Shown piece after piece: positions 1-7,585 of a DNA stretch of 64,000 nt. The notes beneath the pieces were generated by a model that did not search any database, was not told the origin of the DNA, and saw only the letters and a list, made by a program, of their open reading frames with translations. A program made the translations under genes and the position numbers. Source of the stretch: Pseudoalteromonas apostichopi. GTDB lineage: Bacteria > Pseudomonadota > Gammaproteobacteria > Enterobacterales > Alteromonadaceae. Each line of letters opens with the position of its first letter. Positions within the stretch are counted from its first letter, which is position 1. The stretch lies in contig NZ_AP028065.1 of NCBI RefSeq assembly GCF_030297135.1, positions 1,488,001 to 1,552,000 of the forward strand, read 5' to 3'.

Positions 1-195
1 TTACTGCTGAAAAGACTGCAACACTTCTGTGCCCTGCAAAAACGCGTGTTAGAAATCAAACGAAATAAAATGATGAAGCAGTGCGAAAAATCAGCATTAA
101 TGACACAATATCATGAGCTTGAAGCCGCTTGGGAAAACCAAAAGCAGGCTTGGCTTGCACTAAATGCGAGGTTGTTAAAAGCCTCTTTTAGTTAA
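1..195 (+). CDS. C-terminal fragment of an unknown protein (cut by window start)
   Basis: Frame 1 is open from the first base to a TAA at 193-195 and gives 64 residues. The peptide is strongly helical and charged, rich in Lys, Gln, Glu and Leu, which suggests a coiled-coil end; it has no recognisable motif. The stop lies 13 bp before the GTG start of sthA, so the two genes may be co-transcribed. The family cannot be named because the N-terminal part is missing. Reality as a gene is supported by the long open frame and the tight spacing to sthA. Confidence 0.6.
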   Translation, partial: LLLKRLQHFCALQKRVLEIKRNKMMKQCEKSALMTQYHELEAAWENQKQAWLALNARLLKASFS

Positions 196-208
196 CATAG
201 GAGCGGCT

Positions 209-1639
209 GTGGCCAAACAACAAGTAAAGCAAAAAGATACTCCATCTTATCAATATGATGCGATCATCATAGGTACAGGTCCTGGCGGTGAAGGTACCGC
301 CATGAACCTATCTAAAAGCAACAAAAAAGTCGCTGTTATTGAGCGTCAAGAAGCAGTAGGCGGCGGTTGTGTTCACTGGGGTACTATCCCGTCAAAAGCA
401 TTACGTCATTCTGTGAGCCGTTATATTGAATATAAAGCAAACCCGCTTTTTAATATTAGTGAGCGCCCTAACCGCTTAACTTTCCCAGATATTTTGCGCC
501 ACGCAAGTAACGTCATTTCAAAGCAATCTAATTTACGTAGCAGCTTTTATGAGCGAAACCGCATTCATATGTATCAAGGTGATGCTGAGTTTATTGATAA
601 ACACACTATCAAAGTGACGCACCTAGACGGTTCGTTTGAAACTCTTACCGCACAAACGATTGTTATTGCTACTGGCTCGCGCCCTTACCGTCCACCGGGT
701 GTAGACTTTAAACACCCACGTATATACGACAGCGATACGATTTTAGGCCTTGAAGATGACCCTCATCGTGTGCTGATTTATGGTGCCGGTGTGATTGGTT
801 GTGAATACGCCTCTATTTTTAAAGGCTTAGGTGCCAAGGTTGACCTGGTGAATACCCGCGACCGCCTACTGGCCTTTATGGATGCAGAAATTTCAGATGC
901 TCTAAGCTATCACTTTTGGAATAGCGGTATTGTTATTCGTCATAATGAAGAGTTTGATCGCGTAGAAACTCGCGATGATTGTGTGGTAATGCACTTAAAA
1001 TCAGGTAAGCGCGTAAAAGCTGACTGTATTTTATTTGCCAATGGTCGTACTGGTAACACAGACACACTCAATCTTGAAGCTGTTGGCCTAAAAGCGGATG
1101 GTCGTGGCCAGCTTAGAGTGAATGAAACATACCAAACAGAAGTCGACAACATTTATGCTGTCGGTGATGTAATTGGTTACCCAAGTCTTGCCAGTGCGGC
1201 ATTTGACCAAGGCCGTATTGCAGCCGATGCGATTGCATGTGGTAACTGTGATGAGAAGCTGATCATTGATATTCCAGCAGGTATTTATACAATTCCTGAA
1301 ATGAGCTCAGTCGGTAAAACAGAGCAAGAGTTAACAGCAGCAAAAGTCCCTTACGAGGTAGGTCGTGCTCAATTCAAGCATTTAGCGCGTGCGCAAATTG
1401 CGGGCACTGAGGTAGGTAGCTTAAAGATTTTATTCCATGTTGATACCAAAGAAGTACTTGGCGTGCACTGCTTCGGTGAGCGTGCCTCTGAAATCGTTCA
1501 CATCGGCCAAGCAATTATGGAGCAAAAGAACGGCGGTAATAACATTGATTACTTTGTAAATACCACGTTCAACTACCCGACCATGGCTGAAGCCTATCGC
1601 GTAGCCGCATTAAATGGTTTAAATCGTTTGTTTAAGTAA
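209..1639 (+). CDS. sthA: Soluble pyridine nucleotide transhydrogenase
   Basis: Cytoplasmic FAD enzyme that moves reducing equivalents between NADPH and NAD+, mostly draining excess NADPH. The 476-residue length is normal for SthA/UdhA. Visible features are the FAD Rossmann motif GTGPGGEG near residue 22, the stretch GGGCVHWGTIPSK near residue 51, a second nucleotide motif GAGVIGCEYAS near 192 and the FAD-site AVGDVIG near 316. The second cysteine of the disulphide pair found in lipoamide dehydrogenase and glutathione reductase is Thr here, as in known SthA proteins, which separates it from those paralogues. The start is GTG at 209, preceded by AGGAG at about 199-203. A bidirectional terminator follows. 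Confidence 0.95.
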   Translation: MAKQQVKQKDTPSYQYDAIIIGTGPGGEGTAMNLSKSNKKVAVIERQEAVGGGCVHWGTIPSKALRHSVSRYIEYKANPLFNISERPNRLTFPDILRHASNVISKQSNLRSSFYERNRIHMYQGDAEFIDKHTIKVTHLDGSFETLTAQTIVIATGSRPYRPPGVDFKHPRIYDSDTILGLEDDPHRVLIYGAGVIGCEYASIFKGLGAKVDLVNTRDRLLAFMDAEISDALSYHFWNSGIVIRHNEEFDRVETRDDCVVMHLKSGKRVKADCILFANGRTGNTDTLNLEAVGLKADGRGQLRVNETYQTEVDNIYAVGDVIGYPSLASAAFDQGRIAADAIACGNCDEKLIIDIPAGIYTIPEMSSVGKTEQELTAAKVPYEVGRAQFKHLARAQIAGTEVGSLKILFHVDTKEVLGVHCFGERASEIVHIGQAIMEQKNGGNNIDYFVNTTFNYPTMAEAYRVAALNGLNRLFK

Positions 1640-1641
1640 CG

Positions 1642-1669
1642 AAAAAGCCCGCTTAATGCGGGCTTTTTT
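1642..1669. terminator. Bidirectional terminator between sthA and hemE
   Basis: AAAAAGCCCGC, a TTAAT loop, then GCGGGCTTTTTT. The A-run and T-run flank an 11-bp stem, so it can end sthA on plus and hemE on minus, whose stops lie 3 and 16 bp away. Confidence 0.9.
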
Positions 1670-1684
1670 ATGACTAGCTTTTGC

Positions 1685-2749
1685 TTATTTGTGGTATTTA
1701 CCACTGAATTCATGAACGGCGTTGATAAATACACCTGCGTTTTCTGGGTCTACATCTGGTGTAATGCCATGACCTAGGTTAAATACATGGCCAGAGCCTG
1801 TACCAAAGTCTTCTAGGATAGTCGCAACTTCTTGGCGAATTCGCTCAGGCGTGCCATGCAGCATGGCTGGGTCCATGTTACCTTGTAGCGCTACTTTATC
1901 GCCAACACGACGTTTTGCATCACCGATGTTAATTGTCCAGTCTAGGCCTACTGCATCACAGCCAGTTGCTGCAATTGCTTCAATCCACTGACCGCCATTT
2001 TTAGTAAATAACGTCACTGGCACTTTACGGCCATCGTATTCACGAATTAAGCCATCAACAATCTTGTGCATGTATTGTAATGAAAACTCATTGTAGTCAC
2101 GTGGGCTTAATACACCGCCCCATGAGTCAAATACCATTAACGATTGCGCACCCGCTTTAACTTGCGCGTTTAAGTAGTCAATCACTGAGTCAGCTAATTT
2201 ATCAAGTAATAGGTGCAGGGTTTGCGGCTCTGCAAAAGCCATTTTCTTGATTTTACCGAATGTTTTGCTGCTACCACCTTCAACCATGTAAGTTGCAAGT
2301 GTCCAAGGTGAACCAGAGAAACCAATTAACGGCACTTCACCTTTTAATTCGCGGCGAATCGTACTTACCGCATTCATCACATAACCAAGCTCATCAGTTG
2401 GATCGATATTTGGGATTTTTTTAACATCTGCTAATGAAGAAATCGGACGTTCAAATTTCGGACCTTCACCTGTTTCGAAGTAAAGACCTAAGCCCATAGC
2501 ATCAGGAATAGTTAAAATATCACTGAATAGAATTGCAGCATCAAGCGGATAACGACGTAATGGCTGTAACGTTACTTCACAAGCAAGTTCAGCGTTTTTA
2601 CATAAACTCATAAAGTCGCCTGCTTGGGCACGTGTAGCACGGTATTCAGGTAAATAGCGGCCAGCTTGGCGCATCATCCATACCGGTGTGACATCAACAG
2701 GTTGCTTTTGTAGTGCACGTAAATAACGATCGTTTTTTAATTCGCTCAT
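1685..2749 (-). CDS. hemE: Uroporphyrinogen decarboxylase
   Basis: Decarboxylates the four acetate side chains of uroporphyrinogen III to coproporphyrinogen III in cytoplasmic haem synthesis. The 354-residue protein carries the N-terminal signature PVWMMRQAGRYLPEYR, the catalytic-Asp region ILFSDIL and the conserved IGFSGSPWTLATYMVEG stretch, and it ends with the usual HEF-type tail. Length and motif order match bacterial HemE. It is convergent with sthA. In E. coli hemE also lies close to rsd, and here rsd is the next real protein gene upstream. Confidence 0.97.
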   Translation of the reverse strand: MSELKNDRYLRALQKQPVDVTPVWMMRQAGRYLPEYRATRAQAGDFMSLCKNAELACEVTLQPLRRYPLDAAILFSDILTIPDAMGLGLYFETGEGPKFERPISSLADVKKIPNIDPTDELGYVMNAVSTIRRELKGEVPLIGFSGSPWTLATYMVEGGSSKTFGKIKKMAFAEPQTLHLLLDKLADSVIDYLNAQVKAGAQSLMVFDSWGGVLSPRDYNEFSLQYMHKIVDGLIREYDGRKVPVTLFTKNGGQWIEAIAATGCDAVGLDWTINIGDAKRRVGDKVALQGNMDPAMLHGTPERIRQEVATILEDFGTGSGHVFNLGHGITPDVDPENAGVFINAVHEFSGKYHK

Positions 2750-2785
2750 GCGTATAGAATCCTAGAACTGAATGAAATTGAGCAG

Positions 2786-2794
2786 ATTGTATCA
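2786..2794 (-). promoter_or_regulatory. Candidate hemE promoter (extended -10)
   Basis: Read on the minus strand the bases are TGATACAAT, an extended -10 (TG-N-TACAAT) about 37 bp before the hemE start codon. No good -35 box was seen, which is acceptable for an extended -10 promoter. This is a motif match only. Confidence 0.35.
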
Positions 2795-2924
2795 CCATAT
2801 TGCGCGTCTCACTATGGATAGATAATCAAGGCTAGATATAGATCATGTTTTTTAAGCCAGTCTAAGCCTACCGTGCGTTTTTTGCACAAAAACAAAATAA
2901 ATTTAAAACTTTTCATTAATAAAT

Positions 2925-3090
2925 TTGCAACATCCAAAAAAGCTTGGTATAACTTACCCCGCGTTAACAAAAACAATAATAAAAATCTTATAACAATAAG
3001 AACAACAATCTTCCCATAATAATAAGAACGCTTGTTTAACAAGTCTTAGAAAAAGAATTAAACCACCAACTTTGGTGGTTTTTTCTTTTC
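2925..3090 (+). ncRNA. Candidate small RNA gene in the hemE-rsd gap
   Basis: A promoter-like pair, TTGCAA at 2925-2930 and TATAAC at 2948-2953 with 17-bp spacing, is followed about 110 bp later by an intrinsic terminator (AACCACCA stem at 3061-3080, then a T-rich run to 3090). The predicted transcript of about 130 nt, from about 2960, contains no ATG on the plus strand. It is A-rich with repeated AATAAGAAC and ACAA segments, and a small CTTG/CAAG hairpin near 3031-3043. This arrangement fits a stand-alone, possibly Hfq-binding, sRNA. No known family is recognised. Alternatively it is a decayed gene or the end of an unannotated transcript. Confidence 0.45.
3061..3090 (+). terminator. Intrinsic terminator of the candidate sRNA
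   Basis: AACCACCA, a short loop, TTGGTGGTT, then TTTTTTCTTTTC. It is a strong plus-strand terminator with no plus-strand protein gene upstream for 1.4 kb, so it needs some other transcript to explain it. Confidence 0.8.
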
Positions 3091-3361
3091 TAAATCAGTA
3101 ATTTACACACCCATTCCTTAGATAAAAATTGCAAAATTAATACTAGTAGTTTTGAATCAATTCCCATACACTGCAATTAGAGAAAAAAAAGTCCACTCTA
3201 AAAAACAAGGGTGCTTCTTAGCCTATTCAATGCTAAAAAATATGCCTTTAGGATGACTTTTACAATCTGTTGCAATTAGACACTAAGAATTTAGTTGATC
3301 TTTGTGTCATATTTCCTTTTTATATATACAAAGGAAAACCTACTCAGCGAGGAGATGAAAT

Positions 3362-3832
3362 ATGCTGACGCGTTTGGAAAAAGCTCAACAAAAGTGGGGC
3401 GGTAGTCACTCTGTAATCGACAAATGGCTTACAGAACGTCAAGAGCTGCTTGTGTTGTTCTGCCGTATTGCAGGCTTTTCACCGTATGAAAAGAAAGATC
3501 ACGCCCTTCCTGATCAACTGCAAATTCAAAACTTTTGCCAAATTCTGATGGATTACCTTTCTGCTGGCCATTTCGAAATTTACGACGACATTGCCAAAGC
3601 GTGTGAAGAAAAAGGCCCTGATAGCCAAAAGTTGGCTAATACCTTATATCCTCGCATTTCTGAAACCACAGATGTAGCACTCGATTTTAACGACAAATAC
3701 GCAGAAGTAGAGCAAGACGACCTGCTTGATGAGTTTGATAAAGACTTATCAACGTTAGGTGAAGCCCTTGAATTACGCTTTGAATTAGAAGATGAGTTAA
3801 TCGACAACTTATATTCAAATCACACCAGCTAA
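3362..3832 (+). CDS. rsd: Regulator of sigma D (anti-sigma-70 protein)
   Basis: Rsd/AlgQ family protein of 156 residues that binds region 4 of the housekeeping sigma factor in stationary phase and so shifts RNA polymerase toward alternative sigma factors. The N-terminal pattern (GG/GS-H-x-VIDKWLTERQELLV), the segment QILMDYLSAGHFEIYD near residues 60-75 and the segment LSTLGEALELRFELEDELI near the end all match E. coli Rsd in order and spacing. AGGAG at about 3351-3355 precedes the ATG. The gene is monocistronic, with a weak terminator behind it and a long AT-rich upstream region. Confidence 0.92.
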   Translation: MLTRLEKAQQKWGGSHSVIDKWLTERQELLVLFCRIAGFSPYEKKDHALPDQLQIQNFCQILMDYLSAGHFEIYDDIAKACEEKGPDSQKLANTLYPRISETTDVALDFNDKYAEVEQDDLLDEFDKDLSTLGEALELRFELEDELIDNLYSNHTS

Positions 3833-3843
3833 CATCAGTTACA

Positions 3844-3881
3844 CAGCAGAGAAATACTCTCTGCTGAAAGTTTCTTTTTGC
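3844..3881 (+). terminator. Probable rsd terminator
   Basis: CAGCAGAGA and TCTCTGCTG form a 9-bp stem with a 5-nt loop, followed after AAAG by a T-rich stretch. The T-run is interrupted, so termination may be incomplete. Confidence 0.55.
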
Positions 3882-3975
3882 CATCTCCAAAAGAATCATC
3901 TATTCCATTTCGTAACAAATATTTGAAATATTTTTTTCAATGCGATACTCATACTATAAAAACATGAGGCTCGCT

Positions 3976-5022
3976 ATGAATAAACGGTCATTTTTAAAGT
4001 CACTCTCAATCCTTGCAGCAGGCGCAAGTCTAACATCAACTCCCTTAATGGCTGCACAAAATAGCAGTACCCAAACATTAATAAAGCCAAAAATACTGGC
4101 AAAGGGAGGCACTATAGGTGTGTGCAGTCCATCAGCAGCCACCGCGCAGCAGGCTGATATCGTACTAGCAAAGGGCGTTATAGAAGCATTAGGCTACAAG
4201 GCTAAGCTTGCACCAAACATTCTGGCAAGACGAGGGCACTTAGCTGGCACAGATGCAATGCGAGCTGGCGATTTGAATAGCTTATTCAGTGATAAAGAAG
4301 TTGATGCCATTTTGTGCTTACGTGGAGGTTCAGGGGCCGCCCGTATTTTACCTTTGCTTGACTACGCGATGATCCGTAACAATCCAAAACCACTGATGGG
4401 GTATTCGGATATTACTGCTCTGCACAACGCGTTACTCTCTCAAGCTGGATTAATCAGCTTTCATGGCCCAAATGCATCAAGTGACTGGAACCCTTTTCAC
4501 GTAGCGCAATTTAAGAACATGTTCGAAGCGCGTAAGCTGATGTATTTCCAAAACTTACCAAAAGCCGATGATGAGTTAGTTAACACACAATATTTGACCC
4601 AAACGATTACTCCAGGTAAAGCTACTGGACAATTAATAGGTGGCAACTTAACGGTGCTGACTGCCCTTGCAGGTTCGGACTATTTACCTGACTTTAATGG
4701 CGTAATTTTATTTTTAGAAGATATCGATGAAGCGCCGTATCGAATTGACAGAATGATGAGTACACTAAAACTCATGGGCGCACTTGATAAGATTGCAGGC
4801 TTTGTATTTGGTGATTGTAATGACTGTAGGCCTGGCCGAGGTTATGGCTCATTAACCCTTGACGATATTTTTGCAGATCATATAAAACCGCTGGGAATTC
4901 CTGCTTATCGTGGAGCCATGATTGGCCATATTAAACGCCAATTTATTTTACCTGTTGGCACTTTGGTTGAGCTTGATGCAAATAATGGCACATTAAAAAT
5001 GAAAGAAGCGGCATTTAGTTAA
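3976..5022 (+). CDS. Periplasmic LD-carboxypeptidase, peptidase family S66
   Basis: Serine LD-carboxypeptidase that removes the terminal D-Ala from murein tetrapeptides (L,D bond) in peptidoglycan recycling or remodelling. The Ser-Glu-His triad is visible: Ser in GYSDIT (about residue 142), Glu in FLEDIDEAP (about 246) and His in MIGHI (about 317). The 348-residue protein starts at the ATG at 3976, which has GAGG seven bases before it; an upstream ATG at 3940 has no such site. The N-terminus KRSFLKS followed by a hydrophobic stretch and AAQ resembles a twin-arginine signal with one Arg replaced by Lys, so Tat or Sec export is open. E. coli LdcA is cytoplasmic, so an exported form points to a different role. 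Confidence 0.88.
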   Translation: MNKRSFLKSLSILAAGASLTSTPLMAAQNSSTQTLIKPKILAKGGTIGVCSPSAATAQQADIVLAKGVIEALGYKAKLAPNILARRGHLAGTDAMRAGDLNSLFSDKEVDAILCLRGGSGAARILPLLDYAMIRNNPKPLMGYSDITALHNALLSQAGLISFHGPNASSDWNPFHVAQFKNMFEARKLMYFQNLPKADDELVNTQYLTQTITPGKATGQLIGGNLTVLTALAGSDYLPDFNGVILFLEDIDEAPYRIDRMMSTLKLMGALDKIAGFVFGDCNDCRPGRGYGSLTLDDIFADHIKPLGIPAYRGAMIGHIKRQFILPVGTLVELDANNGTLKMKEAAFS

Positions 5023-5036
5023 TAAACTTCACGCGT

Positions 5037-5062
5037 AAAAAAAGGGCCTATAGGCCCTTTTC
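5037..5062. terminator. Bidirectional terminator between S66 gene and fkpA
   Basis: AAAGGGCC, a TATA loop, GGCCCTTT, flanked by A- and T-runs. It lies 15 bp after both stops. Confidence 0.88.
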
Positions 5063-5076
5063 TAGTGAGTTAAATA

Positions 5077-5832
5077 TTACTCAGCTGGAACAGCTTTATC
5101 ATCGCTTTGGATTTCAAGTAATTCTACTTCGAAAACAAGCGTTGAGTTTGCTGGGATCTTACCAAGATCACGCTCACCGTATGCAAGATCAGATGGAATC
5201 GTGAACTTGTACTTAGAGCCAACTGGCATTAATTGTAAACCTTCAGTCCAACCAGGGATCACACGATTAAGTGGGAACGTTGTTGGTTCGTTGCGTGAGT
5301 AAGAGCTATCAAATTCAGTACCGTCAATTAAAGTACCTTTGTAATGTACTTTAACAACGTCAGTTGCTACTGGCTTTTCGCCTTCACCTTCAGTGATTAC
5401 TTCGTACTGTAAGCCAGACTCAGTTACAGTAACGCCTTCTTTCTTCGCGTTTTCAGCTAGGAATTTCTCGCCTTCAGCTTTGCTCTTTTCAGCTTCTACT
5501 TTCGCTTTTTCTTCTTGCTTGGTACGAATGCTTTGATCAAGCGCCGTTAATACTTCACGAATTTTTTCGTCATCAAGTTTAGCGTTACCTGCTAGTGCGT
5601 CTTCAAAACCACGCTTAAGAAGTGCTTCGTCTAGTTCAACACCCAGTGCTTTTTTATCTGCAAGATCTTGGTTTAGGAAGTTACCAACCGACGCACCAAT
5701 ACCGTATGCTTGTTGTTGAGCTTCAGTCTCTAGTTTAACTTCAACTTGCTGTTCTTTTTTTGCTTCCTGATTACAAGCTGTTAGCGCTAAAACTGACGCT
5801 GCAATCAATGACAATTTAATCGTCTTTCTCAT
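5077..5832 (-). CDS. fkpA: FKBP-type peptidyl-prolyl isomerase, Mip/FkpA type, probable lipoprotein
   Basis: Periplasmic prolyl isomerase and chaperone. The 251-residue form starts at the ATG at 5832, preceded on the minus strand by GGAGA; the longer frame adds six residues without a ribosome site. Residues 1-21 are a signal sequence ending in the lipobox LTAC, so the mature protein is predicted to be lipidated at Cys, unlike E. coli FkpA. Residues about 35-120 are a helical dimerisation arm and about 135-245 the FKBP domain (VHYKGTLIDGTEFDSSY, VIPGWTEGLQLM, IPSDLAYG). The nearby slyX gene recalls the fkpA-slyX neighbourhood of enterobacteria. Confidence 0.93.
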   Translation of the reverse strand: MRKTIKLSLIAASVLALTACNQEAKKEQQVEVKLETEAQQQAYGIGASVGNFLNQDLADKKALGVELDEALLKRGFEDALAGNAKLDDEKIREVLTALDQSIRTKQEEKAKVEAEKSKAEGEKFLAENAKKEGVTVTESGLQYEVITEGEGEKPVATDVVKVHYKGTLIDGTEFDSSYSRNEPTTFPLNRVIPGWTEGLQLMPVGSKYKFTIPSDLAYGERDLGKIPANSTLVFEVELLEIQSDDKAVPAE

Positions 5833-6032
5833 TTTATATCTCCGACACACTTTGCAGTTGTCAATTATTGTATTATTACTAGTTAAAGATTAACGACCTA
5901 CATGGTAGGCTGCTTGTCTAATAACTAACGTCATGCAATTGCATGATCAGCGATTAGACTAACAACCTAGGCCTTCAACGAGACCTAGTCTAACCTCTCA
6001 ATCACTAAGAGTTAAGGGGAAATACTCGTAAT

Positions 6033-7031
6033 ATGTCGATATTTCGTACTTTTTTGTATCTGCTCAGCCTTTGCTTAGTTGCAGGCTGCTCTGAGCAACA
6101 TGAGCAATCTACTGCACGCTATGAGCATGCGGCTAGAGGAGCATTTGCTTCCGCGCTTTCGCACGATGGCAAATACAGCCTAATCTCATCAATACACCAT
6201 GGGGTTGCACTGTGGGATAATCAACAGCAAGTGTTAAAATACCAATGGTTCCAACAACAAGCTCAAGATAGCCTCGTTCACACCGTAGCTCTTTCTTACG
6301 ACAATAGCCATGCTGTTACCGCCGAGAAGTCCACATTCGCAGTGTGGGACATTGCTACGGGAAACAACACAGGTTATTACAAAATTCACGCCTCAACCAT
6401 TAGAGATATCGCGATAAGTAACCAAGGGCGCAGCGTATTATACGGCCGCGCCGACGGTGTAGTCGTTTACCTCGACTTAGAGAGTGGAAGGCGCATAGAG
6501 TTCCTTGGTCATCAAGAAAAAGTTAATGTTGTTGACCTATCACCTAACGGCCACTACGCCATCAGTGGTTCAAATGACTACGTTGCTTACTTTTGGGATA
6601 CTCGTACAGGGCAGGTGATCCATCGCTTTAATCATCCAAGTCGCGTTACTCAAGTCGCCCTTGATCCACAAGGTCGTTACGCATTTACCGCAGACAGTAT
6701 GAAGCAAGCAAATGTATGGCGGCTGACTACAGGTGATCTTGTTAGCAAACTGGCGTATATTGCGCGTCAGAAAATTTTTACCGCCGTCCGTTTTAACGAT
6801 GAAGGCACTTTAATTGCCACCGGTTCACCCAATCGATTAGTCGATTTATGGCAGCTTGAGTCTGGTAAAAAATTACAAACGTGGCAAGTTATTCCTCGTG
6901 AAGGAAGCCGCCCGAAATCAGCCGTGGTGTTAGATGTTGCGTTTACTGATAACAACCAAGCGTTATTAACCGAAAGCTCCAGCGGATTCGCTGAAAGTTT
7001 TAATCTAAGAGAATCAAATGAATACAATTGA
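6033..7031 (+). CDS. WD40 beta-propeller lipoprotein
   Basis: A 332-residue protein with a signal sequence ending in the lipobox LVAGC (Cys19). The rest is a series of WD40-like blades recognisable by ALSHDGKY...VALWD, SYDNSHAVTA...FAVWD, VDLSPNGHYAISGSNDYVAYFWD and RFNDEGTLIATGSPNRLVDLWQ. It is probably a scaffold at a membrane face of the periplasm; no catalytic residues are evident. Its last 14 bases overlap the start of slyX in another frame, which implies translational coupling. The gene is divergent from fkpA. Its specific role is unknown. Confidence 0.85.
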   Translation: MSIFRTFLYLLSLCLVAGCSEQHEQSTARYEHAARGAFASALSHDGKYSLISSIHHGVALWDNQQQVLKYQWFQQQAQDSLVHTVALSYDNSHAVTAEKSTFAVWDIATGNNTGYYKIHASTIRDIAISNQGRSVLYGRADGVVVYLDLESGRRIEFLGHQEKVNVVDLSPNGHYAISGSNDYVAYFWDTRTGQVIHRFNHPSRVTQVALDPQGRYAFTADSMKQANVWRLTTGDLVSKLAYIARQKIFTAVRFNDEGTLIATGSPNRLVDLWQLESGKKLQTWQVIPREGSRPKSAVVLDVAFTDNNQALLTESSSGFAESFNLRESNEYN

Positions 7032-7230
7032 AAATCGTCTAATGGAACTTGAAGCGAAAGTCGCTTTTCAAGATGAAACAATTGAAATATTGAATGATGA
7101 GCTTAAAGCGCACCAACAGCAGTTGGCAAAAATGAAACGCCAGACTGAGTTACTTGCAGAGAAGATCAAAGAATCACAACAGCCTTCTTTGATGTCGCAA
7201 ATGCAAGAGCCGCCACCGCCGCACTATTAA
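7018..7230 (+). CDS. slyX: SlyX family coiled-coil protein
   Basis: A 70-residue SlyX homologue: heptad-patterned helix (ENRLMELEAKVAFQDETIE) and the typical proline-rich C-terminus PPPPHY. The function of SlyX is not known. It starts within the end of the WD40 lipoprotein gene (14-nt overlap), so it is probably translated from the same mRNA. The neighbouring fkpA supports the assignment. Confidence 0.93.
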   Translation: MNTIENRLMELEAKVAFQDETIEILNDELKAHQQQLAKMKRQTELLAEKIKESQQPSLMSQMQEPPPPHY

Positions 7231-7252
7231 TTAGGTAGGATAGAGCCGGGAA

Positions 7253-7456
7253 TTAATCGCCCGGCTTAAATACACCAATCACTTGCTCAAATTGGCGTGT
7301 TGAGGCTTGCACAGCCTGTTCTGGTTGCGTCATTTTGTGGCCACACTGTACGCACTCCACTTTTTCCACATCATGTTCTTTATAAAGCATCATAGTGTCC
7401 ATAGCCTTACACTCAGGGCATGATGCGCCAGCAATAAAGCGTTTCTTTTGTCTCAT
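7253..7456 (-). CDS. yheV: YheV-like zinc-ribbon protein
   Basis: A 67-residue protein with two CxxC pairs, CPEC near residue 13 and CVQC near residue 36, spaced as a zinc ribbon, and the characteristic start RQKKRFIAGASCPEC of the YheV/DUF2387 family. The biochemical role is unknown. It is divergent from yheS, which it also accompanies in enterobacteria. AGATC precedes the ATG; the intergenic 130 bp must hold both promoters. Confidence 0.88.
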   Translation of the reverse strand: MRQKKRFIAGASCPECKAMDTMMLYKEHDVEKVECVQCGHKMTQPEQAVQASTRQFEQVIGVFKPGD

Positions 7457-7585
7457 AGATGATCTCCCGTGGCATGTAGGTGGCTATTTTAGCCTAATAA
7501 CTCTCTGTTTGATACGATTGCGAAGCCTAATGTGATCCGTGTTATGATAGCGGCAATTTAATTAGTGCTGTGCAAGTAAACTTTC

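Noticed and set aside
2812..3042. 76-codon minus-strand ORF between hemE and rsd
   Set aside because: Low-complexity Leu/Lys/Phe composition, no ribosome site, and it lies antisense to the better-supported sRNA-like unit.
3940..3975. Longer N-terminus for the S66 peptidase
   Set aside because: It would put 12 polar residues before the signal sequence, and only the ATG at 3976 has a ribosome site.
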